A DNA stretch of 18,184 bases from Firmicutes bacterium UBA5473 (GTDB lineage: Bacteria; Bacillota; DTU084). Under the pieces are notes generated by a model. It did not search any database. It was not told the DNA's origin and was given only the letters and a program-made list of their open reading frames with translations. Shown piece by piece: positions 7,164 to 14,256 of the stretch. A program made the position numbers and the translations under genes. The first letter of the stretch is position 1. Every line of letters begins with the position of its first letter. Location of the stretch: assembly GCA_002427165.1 (NCBI GenBank), contig DIQB01000093.1, positions 1-18,184 of the forward strand. The letters are read 5' to 3'.

Positions 7164-7183
7164 TTATGCTAGAGGTGATTTGA

Positions 7184-7564
7184 TTGCTCAATTTATCCTC
7201 TTCCCTCCAGGATTACTTAGAAGCAATTCTGGAACTTGCCCAGACCAACAGCGCTGTAAGGGTAACGGACCTAGCCCGAAAGCTGGACATTGCCAAAGCC
7301 TCTGTCTCCCAGTCCGTAGGTAAACTAGCAGGCTTGGGCCTTGTAGAGCAGGAGAGTTATGGCCCCATCAAACTCACAGCGACAGGAAAAGAGCAGGCAC
7401 TTAAGGTGCAGAAGCGCCACAGGATGCTGCGTAAATTCCTCATTGAAATCCTCGGCGTAGATCCCACCACGGCAGAGGAGGATGCCTGCCTGATGGAGCA
7501 TGCAATTAGTCCCCAGACCATGGATAAGTTAGTGGAATTTTTGGCACAGGAGGGAAACAAATGA
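7184..7564 (+). CDS. Short DtxR/MntR-family metal-dependent repressor
   Basis: A 126-residue regulator with an N-terminal winged helix (VTDLARKLDIAKASVSQSVGKL, 27-48) and a short dimerisation domain; it lacks the C-terminal SH3-like domain of DtxR and resembles MntR in size. Likely metal ligands by alignment from memory are Asp10, Glu13, His79, Cys102, Glu105 and His106. The Asp/Glu pair is MntR-like, while the Cys at the place of MntR Glu99 is DtxR-like, which suggests an iron-responsive variant. TTG at 7184 follows AGAGGTG by 6 bases. Its TGA overlaps the ATG of the first feoA (ATGA), so the proteins are made together. It probably binds the two operators at 7144-7163 and 8032-8051 and represses the feo genes with Fe(II). 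Confidence 0.88.
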   Translation: MLNLSSSLQDYLEAILELAQTNSAVRVTDLARKLDIAKASVSQSVGKLAGLGLVEQESYGPIKLTATGKEQALKVQKRHRMLRKFLIEILGVDPTTAEEDACLMEHAISPQTMDKLVEFLAQEGNK

Positions 7565-7791
7565 TCAAGCTGGCAGATTTGAAAAAGGGCGAGACAGGAA
7601 CTGTAGCTCGAATTGACGCCACAGGCCCCCTTCGCAGGAGGATTATAGAGATGGGTTTGACTGTTGGCACAGAAGTCTCTATGCTGGGAGTCGCACCTAT
7701 GGGAGACCCTATGGAGCTATCCCTCAGAGGGTATCGATTGAGCCTGCGGAAAGAGGAAGCCTTATTAATACAAATGGAGGTAAAATCATGA
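7561..7791 (+). CDS. feoA: FeoA-family protein 1
   Basis: A 76-residue cytoplasmic SH3-like FeoA domain protein, with the family pattern LKKGETGTVARI near the start, RRRIIEMGLTVGTEVSMLGVAPMGDPMEL in the middle and the YRLSLRKEEA strand near the end. FeoA supports Fe(II) uptake by FeoB, probably by binding it. The ATG overlaps the regulator stop (ATGA), and its own TGA overlaps the next feoA start in the same way. Confidence 0.93.
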   Translation: MIKLADLKKGETGTVARIDATGPLRRRIIEMGLTVGTEVSMLGVAPMGDPMELSLRGYRLSLRKEEALLIQMEVKS

Positions 7792-8018
7792 TCTTACCAC
7801 TTAGCTTTGTAGAGGGAGGACAGCAGGTTGTGATTCGAGAGCTTGCAGGTGGCAGGGGCATGTGCCAGCGCCTCACCGAATTAGGCCTCAATCGGGGCAC
7901 GAAAATCGGGGTTGTTAAAAACGATCAAAGCGGACCTGTAATCCTCTCTATAGACAATAGCCGATTAGCATTGGGCCGGGGCATGGCCTTGAAGATTATG
8001 GTTGAAGAGAACAGCTGA
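7788..8018 (+). CDS. feoA: FeoA-family protein 2
   Basis: A second 76-residue FeoA protein, divergent from the first but with the same layout: VEGGQQVVIRELAGGRGMCQRLTELGLNRGTKIGVV, then a PVILSIDNSRLALGRGMA segment. It carries a single Cys (residue 26) in the RGMC position. The start overlaps the previous stop (ATGA). Two FeoA proteins with one FeoB are common in clostridia; they may form a mixed complex at the membrane (inference). A promoter-like sequence and a second operator follow before feoB. Confidence 0.92.
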   Translation: MILPLSFVEGGQQVVIRELAGGRGMCQRLTELGLNRGTKIGVVKNDQSGPVILSIDNSRLALGRGMALKIMVEENS

Positions 8019-8030
8019 TTTCTTTATGTT
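8002..8030 (+). promoter_or_regulatory. Possible internal promoter for feoB
   Basis: TTGAAG (8002-8007) and TATGTT (8025-8030) are separated by 17 bases, with the first box inside the end of the second feoA. The distance from the -10 box to the downstream inverted repeat is close to that at the main feo promoter (5 against 4 bases to the first G of the repeat), which supports a real second start site. The boxes themselves are weak. Confidence 0.5.
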
Positions 8031-8031
8031 C

Positions 8032-8051
8032 AATTGTTAGGCCAGACTAAC
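8032..8051. promoter_or_regulatory. Putative DtxR/MntR-family operator 2 (before feoB)
   Basis: The repeat GTTAG-N6-CTAAC lies in the 50-base gap between the second feoA and feoB. It shares 18 of 20 bases with the block at 7144-7163; only the two central bases differ. It ends three bases before the feoB ribosome binding site. It probably gives feoB its own metal-controlled expression, separate from the regulator and feoA genes (inference). Confidence 0.72.
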
Positions 8052-8068
8052 ATCAGGAGGTGGCAATA

Positions 8069-10087
8069 ATGCAAACACAGGAACTAGTAGTGGCTTTAGC
8101 AGGAAATCCTAACTGCGGTAAAACATCTATCTTCAATAACCTCACAGGAGCAAGACAGCACGTAGGCAACTGGCCAGGGGTTACTGTAGAGAAAAAAGAA
8201 GGCAGCCTCACCCACAGAGGATACTCCATCCGGATTATTGATCTTCCTGGTACCTATAGCTTGGGAGCATATTCTGAAGATGAGGCAGTTGCCACAGACT
8301 ATATCCTCTTTGGCAAGCCAGACGTGGTAATTAATATTATCGACAGCACAAACCTGGCCCGAAATCTCTATCTTACTACCCAACTTTTAGAGCTGGGAAC
8401 GAACGTTGTTGTTGCCTTAAATATGTGCGATGAATTAGAAGGGAAAGGCATCAAGATCAATGTTCCCCTGCTCTCTCAGCTGTTGGGGGTACCTGTGGTA
8501 TCAACAGTTGCCTCAAGGGATAAGGGAATGGAGGCGTTAATTGACCAGGCAATTGCTGTAGCTCATCGCCCACAAAAACCCTTGGCAATAAACTATGGCA
8601 AAGAAGCGGAGGCTGAACTGGAGAACCTTTCTCAAAAAATTGCTCAGACAGACAGCCTGGAGCCTCGGCCACTTGCTATAAAACTCCTAGAGGGCGATAA
8701 GGCACTAGATAAAATTTTAGCCTCGCTACCTAACCGCCAGAAACTACTTGCCCTCCGAGATGAAGCATGGGCACGTCTTGAGAAAACTTGGGGCGAGGAG
8801 CTAGAATCTTTATTTGCAGATCGCCGCTATGGTTTTATTAGCGGCATTATAAAAGAAACTGTAAAGCAAGAAAAGAGTATGCAGCAGAGACTGTCTACTT
8901 CAGACAAAATCGACAATCTAGTTACCAACCGTTTTTTAGGCATCCCCATCTTCCTGCTGGTAATGTGGGGTATCTTCCAATTCACATTTAAATTAGGCGA
9001 TCCTTTAGTAGAAATAATTGAGCTCTTCTTCCAACACTTAGGCACAGCTTTTGGCTCATGGCTCCAAGGAGTAGATGCCTCAGAGCTTATGATTTCTTTT
9101 GTAGCAGATGGTATTATAGGCGGCCTAGGATCTATTTTAGTCTTCATTCCTCATATTGCTCTCTTGTTTTTCGCTATCTCCCTTTTGGAAGATAGTGGCT
9201 ATATGGCCCGAGCCGCCTACATTATGGACCGCTTCATGCACACTTTAGGGCTACATGGTAAATCCTTTTTACCCCTTTTGATGGGTTTTGGCTGCAATGT
9301 GCCCGGGATCATGGCCACCAGGACCCTGGAGAACAAACAGGATCGACTAATTACTATTCTCATCAATCCCCTGATGTCCTGCAGTGGACGTTTGCCAATC
9401 TATATTCTTTTTACAGGTGCTCTTTTTCATAAAAATCAGGGTCTGGTAATTTTCTCTCTTTATATCTTAGGAATGGTCCTCGCTATTTTCATGGGCATGC
9501 TTTTTAAAAAGTTTCTCTTCAAAGGCGAGACAGCTCCTTTTGTCATGGAACTGCCGCCATATAGATTCCCAACTCTGAAGGGGATCTTCATCCACATGTG
9601 GGAGCGGATTGGCTCTTTCCTCAAGCGGGCAGGAACAGTGATCTTTGCTGCTGCCATCCTCATTTGGGTACTGGCAAATCTTCCAGTAGGAGTTGCCCCT
9701 GCAGGCCAGGATAGCTTTTTGGGCATAATTGGCACTGCTTTGGCACCACTGCTTAAACCTGCAGGCTTTGGCAACTGGCAAGCAGCCTCAGCCTTGCTCT
9801 TCGGTATAATTGCAAAAGAGGTGGTAGTGAGCACCCTAGGCGTGATCCATGGCGTGGGTGAGGCAGGGCTCACTGCGATAATTGCCAAAACCTGGACTCC
9901 CCTGGCTGCATATGCCTTTCTGGTGATGAACCTGATCTATGTACCCTGTGTTGCCACAATTGGTGCCATCAAGAGGGAAACAAATTCCTGGCGCTGGACT
10001 CTCTTTGCTATAGGCTATAGCCTGATTTTAGGTTGGGCCATGGCGACTTTGATCTATCAAGGTGGTAAACTTTTGGGTTTTGCCTAA
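8069..10087 (+). CDS. feoB: Ferrous iron transport protein FeoB
   Basis: A 672-residue membrane Fe(II) transporter. The N-terminal G domain shows G1 GNPNCGKT (12-19), G3 DLPG (58-61) and G4 NMCD (118-121). A helical guanine-dissociation-inhibitor-like region follows, then a membrane part from about residue 290 with the two Gate domains. Conserved membrane stretches include GFGCNVPGIMATRT (near 405-420) and LMSCSGRLPIY (near 435-445). Residue length is at the low end of the usual 650-800. ATG at 8069 was chosen because AGGAGG (8055-8060) lies 8 bases ahead; an upstream GTG overlaps that site. It works with the FeoA proteins upstream and the small Cys-rich peptide downstream. Regulated by the operator at 8032-8051 and by readthrough from the main promoter. 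Confidence 0.97.
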   Translation: MQTQELVVALAGNPNCGKTSIFNNLTGARQHVGNWPGVTVEKKEGSLTHRGYSIRIIDLPGTYSLGAYSEDEAVATDYILFGKPDVVINIIDSTNLARNLYLTTQLLELGTNVVVALNMCDELEGKGIKINVPLLSQLLGVPVVSTVASRDKGMEALIDQAIAVAHRPQKPLAINYGKEAEAELENLSQKIAQTDSLEPRPLAIKLLEGDKALDKILASLPNRQKLLALRDEAWARLEKTWGEELESLFADRRYGFISGIIKETVKQEKSMQQRLSTSDKIDNLVTNRFLGIPIFLLVMWGIFQFTFKLGDPLVEIIELFFQHLGTAFGSWLQGVDASELMISFVADGIIGGLGSILVFIPHIALLFFAISLLEDSGYMARAAYIMDRFMHTLGLHGKSFLPLLMGFGCNVPGIMATRTLENKQDRLITILINPLMSCSGRLPIYILFTGALFHKNQGLVIFSLYILGMVLAIFMGMLFKKFLFKGETAPFVMELPPYRFPTLKGIFIHMWERIGSFLKRAGTVIFAAAILIWVLANLPVGVAPAGQDSFLGIIGTALAPLLKPAGFGNWQAASALLFGIIAKEVVVSTLGVIHGVGEAGLTAIIAKTWTPLAAYAFLVMNLIYVPCVATIGAIKRETNSWRWTLFAIGYSLILGWAMATLIYQGGKLLGFA

Positions 10088-10101
10088 AAAGGGGGATGAA
10101 A

Positions 10102-10236
10102 ATGAACCTTGTTTTTTTGGCAGTTGTGGGCACCGGCGCTGCTTGGTTTGTCTATAGAGCCTTGATGCGGGAAGCTAAAGAGGGGAAGTGTGCAGGGTGC
10201 ACAAAAGCCTGTGAGCACAAAAATAGCTGCAGTTGA
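10102..10236 (+). CDS. FeoB-associated Cys-rich membrane protein
   Basis: A 44-residue peptide, too short for ordinary gene calling thresholds. It starts with one membrane helix (MNLVFLAVVGTGAAWFVYRA), followed by a charged stretch and a Cys-rich tail (KCAGCTKACEHKNSC). This is the typical layout of the FeoB-associated Cys-rich membrane proteins that follow feoB in many Firmicutes. The second ATG is preferred because the GGGGGA site is too close to the first one, six bases earlier. It lies 14 bases after feoB and just before the operon terminator. The Cys tail may take part in metal binding or delivery (inference). Confidence 0.88.
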   Translation: MNLVFLAVVGTGAAWFVYRALMREAKEGKCAGCTKACEHKNSCS

Positions 10237-10255
10237 AAACTGAAAGTCTACTGAG

Positions 10256-10294
10256 AAAAACAGGGCGCTACCTCAGGCAGCACCCTGTTTTTTA
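10256..10294. terminator. Bidirectional intrinsic terminator between feo and oxidoreductase genes
   Basis: A5-CAGGG...CCCTG-T6 hairpin with a further GC/GC pair inside the stem after one mismatch. The A tract on one side and the T tract on the other make it work on both strands, suiting the convergent genes ending at 10236 and 10309. Confidence 0.85.
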
Positions 10295-10308
10295 TTAACT
10301 TATCTCTT

Positions 10309-11559
10309 CTAGCCCCGCATCTGCTCCCAACGCTTCTTTACATCCTCATAGACGCTATCGGGAATATCTGGGGTACCAAAGGAACAATGTGGCGCAAGAT
10401 CATCACCGCTATTTGCGGGATTTGTGCTCCACCGATCATGACGATATTCTTCTCTGACCTTTTTATCCCTAAAGTCTGGTACAGCTAAAGGAATATTACC
10501 CTTTACAATTGAGCGATATGCTAAAATACCAGGCAAGCCCATATCTAGAGCTTGGTAGACATCGATGGCCTCCTCGCCAGCGGGGCGACCTAGTATTTTT
10601 TCCAAAAAGTAATGGACTGTATAAAAATCGCTTCCACCGTGACCTGCTGTTTTTGCAGCCAGTTCACTTTGGATCCTAGCTTTTGGTCTATAGCTAAGCT
10701 CCGTTTCTGTGAGAGAATCTCCCTCACGGAAAATATTGATCCTGGCAATTCCCTCATGCCATCTGTCAGATTCCATCATTCCCTTTTTCCCATAGATGCT
10801 ATACCAAATTGCGCCAGGCTCCCGTTTCAAATTCCCATGAAGGCTTTTTACAGTAGCACCATTGTCCATTTGCATGAGGATCATCCCTGAGGTGCCGCCC
10901 TTATAACCTAACTTGGCCATGTTCTCCACATTTGGCGTTTCAAAGCCCACCACACGCACAGGCCTGGTACCGGTAATTGTCAGCAGGGGCCCGATGCTGT
11001 GGGTGCAATAAAACGTGGAGTACATGTTATTGCGCCAATGGTTTTTATCTCCATAGGTGATCCGAGGCCAGATAGCCTCGCAGTCGTGGACATACTCTCC
11101 CTCACCGTGCATGAACTCCCCAATCTCACCCTGCCTGTAGAGGCGTTTCATCTCTGAAGTGGCTGGGAAATAACAGTAGTTTTCTGCGTATGTATATACC
11201 TTGCCGCTCTCCTCCACAGCTTCCACCAAGGCTACAGCTTCCGCTAGGTTCTCCACAGGCAACACTTCACTGAGAACATGCCTGCCAGAGCGTAACAGTT
11301 TCACAGCATAGGGCGCGTGCTCTGTAGCATAGTTGGCCAAGACCACAGCATCCATGTCATGGTTGAAAAATTGCTCAAAATCTTTATACAAGGCGATCTT
11401 GGTGTTTGTTTCCCGGGCCAGCTTCTCACAATCCTTCAATAAATGATCAAATTGATCGCAAATCGCCACAAGCTCTGCATCAGGATGATGAGCCAAAACA
11501 CCAATCATGGTCATACCTCGTCTGGCTCCGAACACTCCCACTTTAACTTTTTTACTCAT
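10309..11559 (-). CDS. Gfo/Idh/MocA-family oxidoreductase
   Basis: A 416-residue NAD(P)-dependent dehydrogenase. The N-terminal Rossmann fold begins with KVGVFGARRG (7-15 region) and DAELVAICD; the SEVLPVENLAEA stretch stands where the family has EKP. The C-terminal half is the substrate domain, including YCTHSIGPLL. Family members oxidise sugars, inositols or their derivatives; the substrate here is unknown. It lies 55 bases after the LacI-family gene on the same strand, with a perfect 16-base palindrome between, so it is probably the regulated target. ATG at 11559 follows GGAGGTG by 8 bases. No transporter or kinase accompanies it in the window. Confidence 0.9.
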   Translation of the reverse strand: MSKKVKVGVFGARRGMTMIGVLAHHPDAELVAICDQFDHLLKDCEKLARETNTKIALYKDFEQFFNHDMDAVVLANYATEHAPYAVKLLRSGRHVLSEVLPVENLAEAVALVEAVEESGKVYTYAENYCYFPATSEMKRLYRQGEIGEFMHGEGEYVHDCEAIWPRITYGDKNHWRNNMYSTFYCTHSIGPLLTITGTRPVRVVGFETPNVENMAKLGYKGGTSGMILMQMDNGATVKSLHGNLKREPGAIWYSIYGKKGMMESDRWHEGIARINIFREGDSLTETELSYRPKARIQSELAAKTAGHGGSDFYTVHYFLEKILGRPAGEEAIDVYQALDMGLPGILAYRSIVKGNIPLAVPDFRDKKVREEYRHDRWSTNPANSGDDLAPHCSFGTPDIPDSVYEDVKKRWEQMRG

Positions 11560-11580
11560 TTTCTTTGCACCTCCACAATT

Positions 11581-11596
11581 CCGTTACCGGTAACGG
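11581..11596. promoter_or_regulatory. LacI-family operator before the oxidoreductase
   Basis: CCGTTACCGGTAACGG is a perfect 16-base palindrome with the central CG typical of LacI-family sites. It lies between the LacI stop and the oxidoreductase ribosome binding site. A related imperfect copy is at 12675-12690, ahead of the LacI gene. Confidence 0.82.
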
Positions 11597-11614
11597 TAAT
11601 AATTAAAAATTACC

Positions 11615-12664
11615 CTACGGGATGTAGTAGGGATTGATGATTTGATCTCCCAAGTTTATATTCTCTTTGAGGATGATATCCACTCTAGTATTCATCTGTT
11701 CGCAAGGAGGAGTCACTCCCCAGGCTAGGTAGTTGAAGAGAAGCTTGACAATAAAATAGCCTTGGGAGAAGGGATCTTGACTGATTGCAGCATCAACTAT
11801 GCCCTCTCGCAAAAGTGCCTCCACCTGTTCGGAGAGCTCATGGCCCACCAGCACAATGTGGGATGCAGCACTCTCTATTAACTCCCCAACTTTAGCTAAA
11901 GTTGCGCCATCACTGTTATAGATCCCATCTAGACCTTTGAACGCTTCAAATAGGTTGCTGTCTTGGCTGTAATCCATGGTGTGTTGGCCAACCACCTCAA
12001 TTCCTGGATAACGCTCGCATAAAACTTCATGGAAGCCACGTAGCCTTTCCCTATATTCAAAGGATTGAACGCTGCCGGTGATAGTTGCCACCCGTCCTCT
12101 CCCGCGCAAAAACCTACCCATCAGATCTCCTGCCACCCGTCCACTTTTCCTCACCTGGGGCCCTACGTAAAAGAGCCTTTGGGAGTTGACCAAATCGTCG
12201 TTCAGGGTCGCGACAGGTATTCCCTGCCTTTTCAGCTGTGCTATTTTCTCCTTCAGCTTCGGGGTATCGGTGGGCACTATGATCAGTGCATCGCTCCCTT
12301 CTGCTACCAACGCATCTATTTTTTCTATAATAGCGTGAGCTTCCCTTTTGTAGCCAGTTCTTTGGCAGTTAAGCTCCAGGCCGAAGTCTGCCAGTTCCCT
12401 TTGGGCAGCTCTGAGGCCAGCGATAACATGATCCCAAAAAAAGCCTGGCTCAGCTTGGCAGACAACCCCAATCTTGATTTTCTTGGCTTTAAGGGACATA
12501 ACCCTGGCTACCTTATCGGGCTTGTAGTTGTATTTCGCCACCAGCTTGAGCACTTTCTCCTTGGTCCGAGGACTAACTCCAGGCCGATTGTGAATTGCCC
12601 GATCAACGGTTCCTTTTGAAATATTGAGTTCTTTTGCTAAATCATCAAGTGTTATTTTCTTCAT
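11615..12664 (-). CDS. LacI-family transcriptional regulator
   Basis: A 349-residue repressor. The N-terminal helix-turn-helix (ITLDDLAKELNISKGTVDRAIHNRPGVS, residues 4-31) is followed by the hinge (KPDKVARVMSLKA) and a periplasmic-binding-protein-like sugar sensor domain (from about residue 63: KIGVVCQAEPGFFWDHVIAGL). The GTVDRAIHN form of the recognition helix is a known variant of the usual TVSRAL. ATG at 12664 was chosen since AGGAG lies 4 bases upstream; an extra 8-residue extension would start inside the operator. Likely regulates itself and the oxidoreductase through the palindromes at 12675-12690 and 11581-11596. The effector is probably a sugar or polyol, but not defined. Confidence 0.93.
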   Translation of the reverse strand: MKKITLDDLAKELNISKGTVDRAIHNRPGVSPRTKEKVLKLVAKYNYKPDKVARVMSLKAKKIKIGVVCQAEPGFFWDHVIAGLRAAQRELADFGLELNCQRTGYKREAHAIIEKIDALVAEGSDALIIVPTDTPKLKEKIAQLKRQGIPVATLNDDLVNSQRLFYVGPQVRKSGRVAGDLMGRFLRGRGRVATITGSVQSFEYRERLRGFHEVLCERYPGIEVVGQHTMDYSQDSNLFEAFKGLDGIYNSDGATLAKVGELIESAASHIVLVGHELSEQVEALLREGIVDAAISQDPFSQGYFIVKLLFNYLAWGVTPPCEQMNTRVDIILKENINLGDQIINPYYIP

Positions 12665-12674
12665 TTTTCTCCTT

Positions 12675-12690
12675 CCGTTACCGAGCACGG
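12675..12690. promoter_or_regulatory. Imperfect LacI-family operator at the lacI-type promoter
   Basis: CCGTTACCGAGCACGG keeps 13 of 16 bases of the perfect palindrome at 11581-11596, with the three changes in the right half. It lies right after the -10 box of the promoter at 12697-12724, overlapping the likely transcription start, which fits weaker autorepression. Confidence 0.72.
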
Positions 12691-12696
12691 TCTTTT

Positions 12697-12724
12697 ACCA
12701 TATATATTCTTCCCTCTTTGTCAA
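12697..12724 (-). promoter_or_regulatory. Promoter of the LacI-family regulator gene
   Basis: On the minus strand TTGACA (12719-12724) is followed after 16 bases by TATGGT (12697-12702). The regulator start codon is 33 bases downstream and the palindrome at 12675-12690 covers the expected start site. Confidence 0.7.
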
Positions 12725-13032
12725 AAGCCTTCTTTAGGGAGAAAATAATTTTATCCTTTTACACCTTTGTTTGGGATATTTAACCGTTTTAAATCATTAT
12801 GGCAATAGAAATGCTCAAGTAAGCTCCTACATATTAAGTTGTCAAAAGGCAGGTATTTCCTGACAAGGCGCGGATATTTTTAAACAGTTCAGATATGGCT
12901 TTCGTTTTACCAACTATGAACTATTTGCAAAGAGGGTGATTATGACGGAGTGCCTATGCTCAACCTTAGAAACTGTAGGTTCCAAAGGGCAATACAAAGA
13001 AAACCTGTAATAACTTAAAAAGGGGAGAAAAC
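12725..13032. other. A/T-rich intergenic stretch without a recognisable gene
   Basis: About 300 bases lacking any long reading frame. On the plus strand there is one tiny frame with a good GAGGGTG site, ATG 12942 to TAA 13010, coding 22 residues (MTECLCSTLETVGSKGQYKE and two more). It is not recognised and could be a remnant or chance. No clear promoter, RNA gene or repeat was seen. The region is richer in A/T than its neighbours and leads into the broken lipoprotein gene. Confidence 0.5.
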
Positions 13033-13680
13033 ATAATAAGAAACATAGTTGGATTGATAGTTATTTTTACAATTCTATTCACAGCAGGCTGCCTAGGTAA
13101 ACCTAGGCATATTATAAAAGATAATGCACCTCTTTATTTATCTTTAGAAAATGAAAGCAGACCTGATAGACGTATGAAAAGAACTACTATGAACTCTCCT
13201 ATAGAAGTTGAAGAATCAGATTCCCCAAATTACTATCGAGTAAAAATTAATGTGGTTACGGATAATTTCGAAGGTACTGTAAAAGAGTATATGTACAAAA
13301 GAGATTTCGCTCTAAAGCCAGAAACGACTACCCTTGAAGATTTCTATAACTATGCACCTATAGTTGAACAACATTTTTATAAAAAATCGAATCTGATTTT
13401 GATGTTTATCATCTAGATTCGCTTTATAAACCCGAAGAGTATAAAAAGAATTACGGGATATTCCAAGCATTTGGTTATGATATCCATACTAAAAAACTTG
13501 GAATAAATTCAGCAGGAGAAACTGTTTAATGCTAGCGTTATCAGGTTATGGAGATGAGAGATTCTTTGAAATTGCTTTTCCGAAGATTATCTAAAATTAT
13601 TTAAAAGGTAGATGGCAGCAACAAGATGATTTTTATTTAGCATTTAACACTACGTATATCTACAAAAAAATGAGCATCTC
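13033..13680 (+). pseudogene. Decayed lipoprotein gene with SH3-like domain
   Basis: A good AGGGGAG site (13021-13027) is followed not by ATG but by ATA ATA AGA, then a lipoprotein signal (IVGLIVIFTILFTAGC) with Cys at the lipobox. The middle looks like a bacterial SH3 fold (DNAPLYLSLE, NYYRVKI, GTVKEYMYKRDF). The frame ends at TAG 13414-13416, but a -1 shift at the A6 run (13381-13386) continues with ESDFDVYHLDSLYKPEEYKK and so on to 13529. Further pieces (GYGDERFFEIAFP, DYLKLFKR, RWQQQDDFYLAFNTTYIYKK) follow in other frames to about 13670. At least four breaks plus the lost start codon indicate a pseudogene. A TTG at 13054 would give an intact 120-residue fragment, but it would cut off part of the signal peptide. 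Confidence 0.72.
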
Positions 13681-13683
13681 TCA
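13664..13683 (-). terminator. Weak possible terminator after the cyclase gene
   Basis: On the minus strand a four-base TGAG/CTCA stem, overlapping the cyclase stop codon, is followed by seven or more T residues. The stem is short, so termination may be poor. Confidence 0.35.
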
Positions 13684-14256
13684 GTCCACAATCCCCACAG
13701 GCCTAGCCCAAGCTGCCCCTGCCCCTGCTAATAGCACAGGCGGGCCAACATAGAAAAACTCAGAAGGTGCCTGGCTCAGGTTCAGGTTCTCTGCGATCCA
13801 AATCCCCGCTCCCAACAAAACCCTGTGAGCTGGCAGCTGGACACTCTCAATAGGATCGATGCTAGGACTTTGCGTCCCCACACCCCGAACCTTGCCTACA
13901 AGATACTCTGCCCCTTCTTCTGTTAGCCAGACCGCGCCACCCTCACTTGCCAAGAGCACAATCTCAAAGGGGGATGACAACTGTTCCAGCTCCCTTTTCC
14001 CGATTCCCCCAAGGCCCCAAAGCACAATCGCCAGGCCTAAAAAAGCTTCTACAGAAACCTGATCCACGCTTTGGCCCTCAGGATAAAGGTGACGCGGCAG
14101 ATCAACATGGGTGCCTGCATGAGAACCTGCGGAAAACAGCTCTAGCTGATAGCCGTGCTCAGCTAGGGTCTTGATGGTTTGAATGGAAACCGGAGGATCC
14201 CCGGGGTATTGGGAGGCCCCAGGGGCAAGCTGCTGCGCCAAATCGAAAACTTTCAT
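13681..14256 (-). CDS. Cyclase-family metal hydrolase (kynurenine formamidase-like fold)
   Basis: A 191-residue protein of the cyclase family, which includes arylformamidases and related amidohydrolases using a divalent metal. The signature HAGTHVDLPRH is at residues 46-56, with His46, His50, Asp52 and His56 as likely metal ligands and catalytic residues. The C-terminal stretch YVGPPVLLAGAGAAWARPV fits the family end. It is a little shorter than the typical 205-220 residues. The ATG directly follows the sbcC stop codon with no gap, and GAGGTGGG lies within the end of sbcC, so it is coupled to the DNA repair genes. No tryptophan breakdown genes are nearby, so kynurenine is not a supported substrate; the real one is unknown. 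Confidence 0.9.
   Translation of the reverse strand: MKVFDLAQQLAPGASQYPGDPPVSIQTIKTLAEHGYQLELFSAGSHAGTHVDLPRHLYPEGQSVDQVSVEAFLGLAIVLWGLGGIGKRELEQLSSPFEIVLLASEGGAVWLTEEGAEYLVGKVRGVGTQSPSIDPIESVQLPAHRVLLGAGIWIAENLNLSQAPSEFFYVGPPVLLAGAGAAWARPVGIVD

Noticed and set aside
8060..8068. GTG at 8060 as feoB start
   Set aside because: It overlaps the AGGAGG site; the ATG at 8069 has the proper 8-base spacing.
12725..13032. Riboswitch or small RNA in the long gap
   Set aside because: No recognisable conserved aptamer core, strong terminator hairpin or clear promoter was found by eye.
13681..14256. Kynurenine formamidase (kynB) assignment for the cyclase-family gene
   Set aside because: Only the general family motif is present and no tryptophan degradation gene is nearby.
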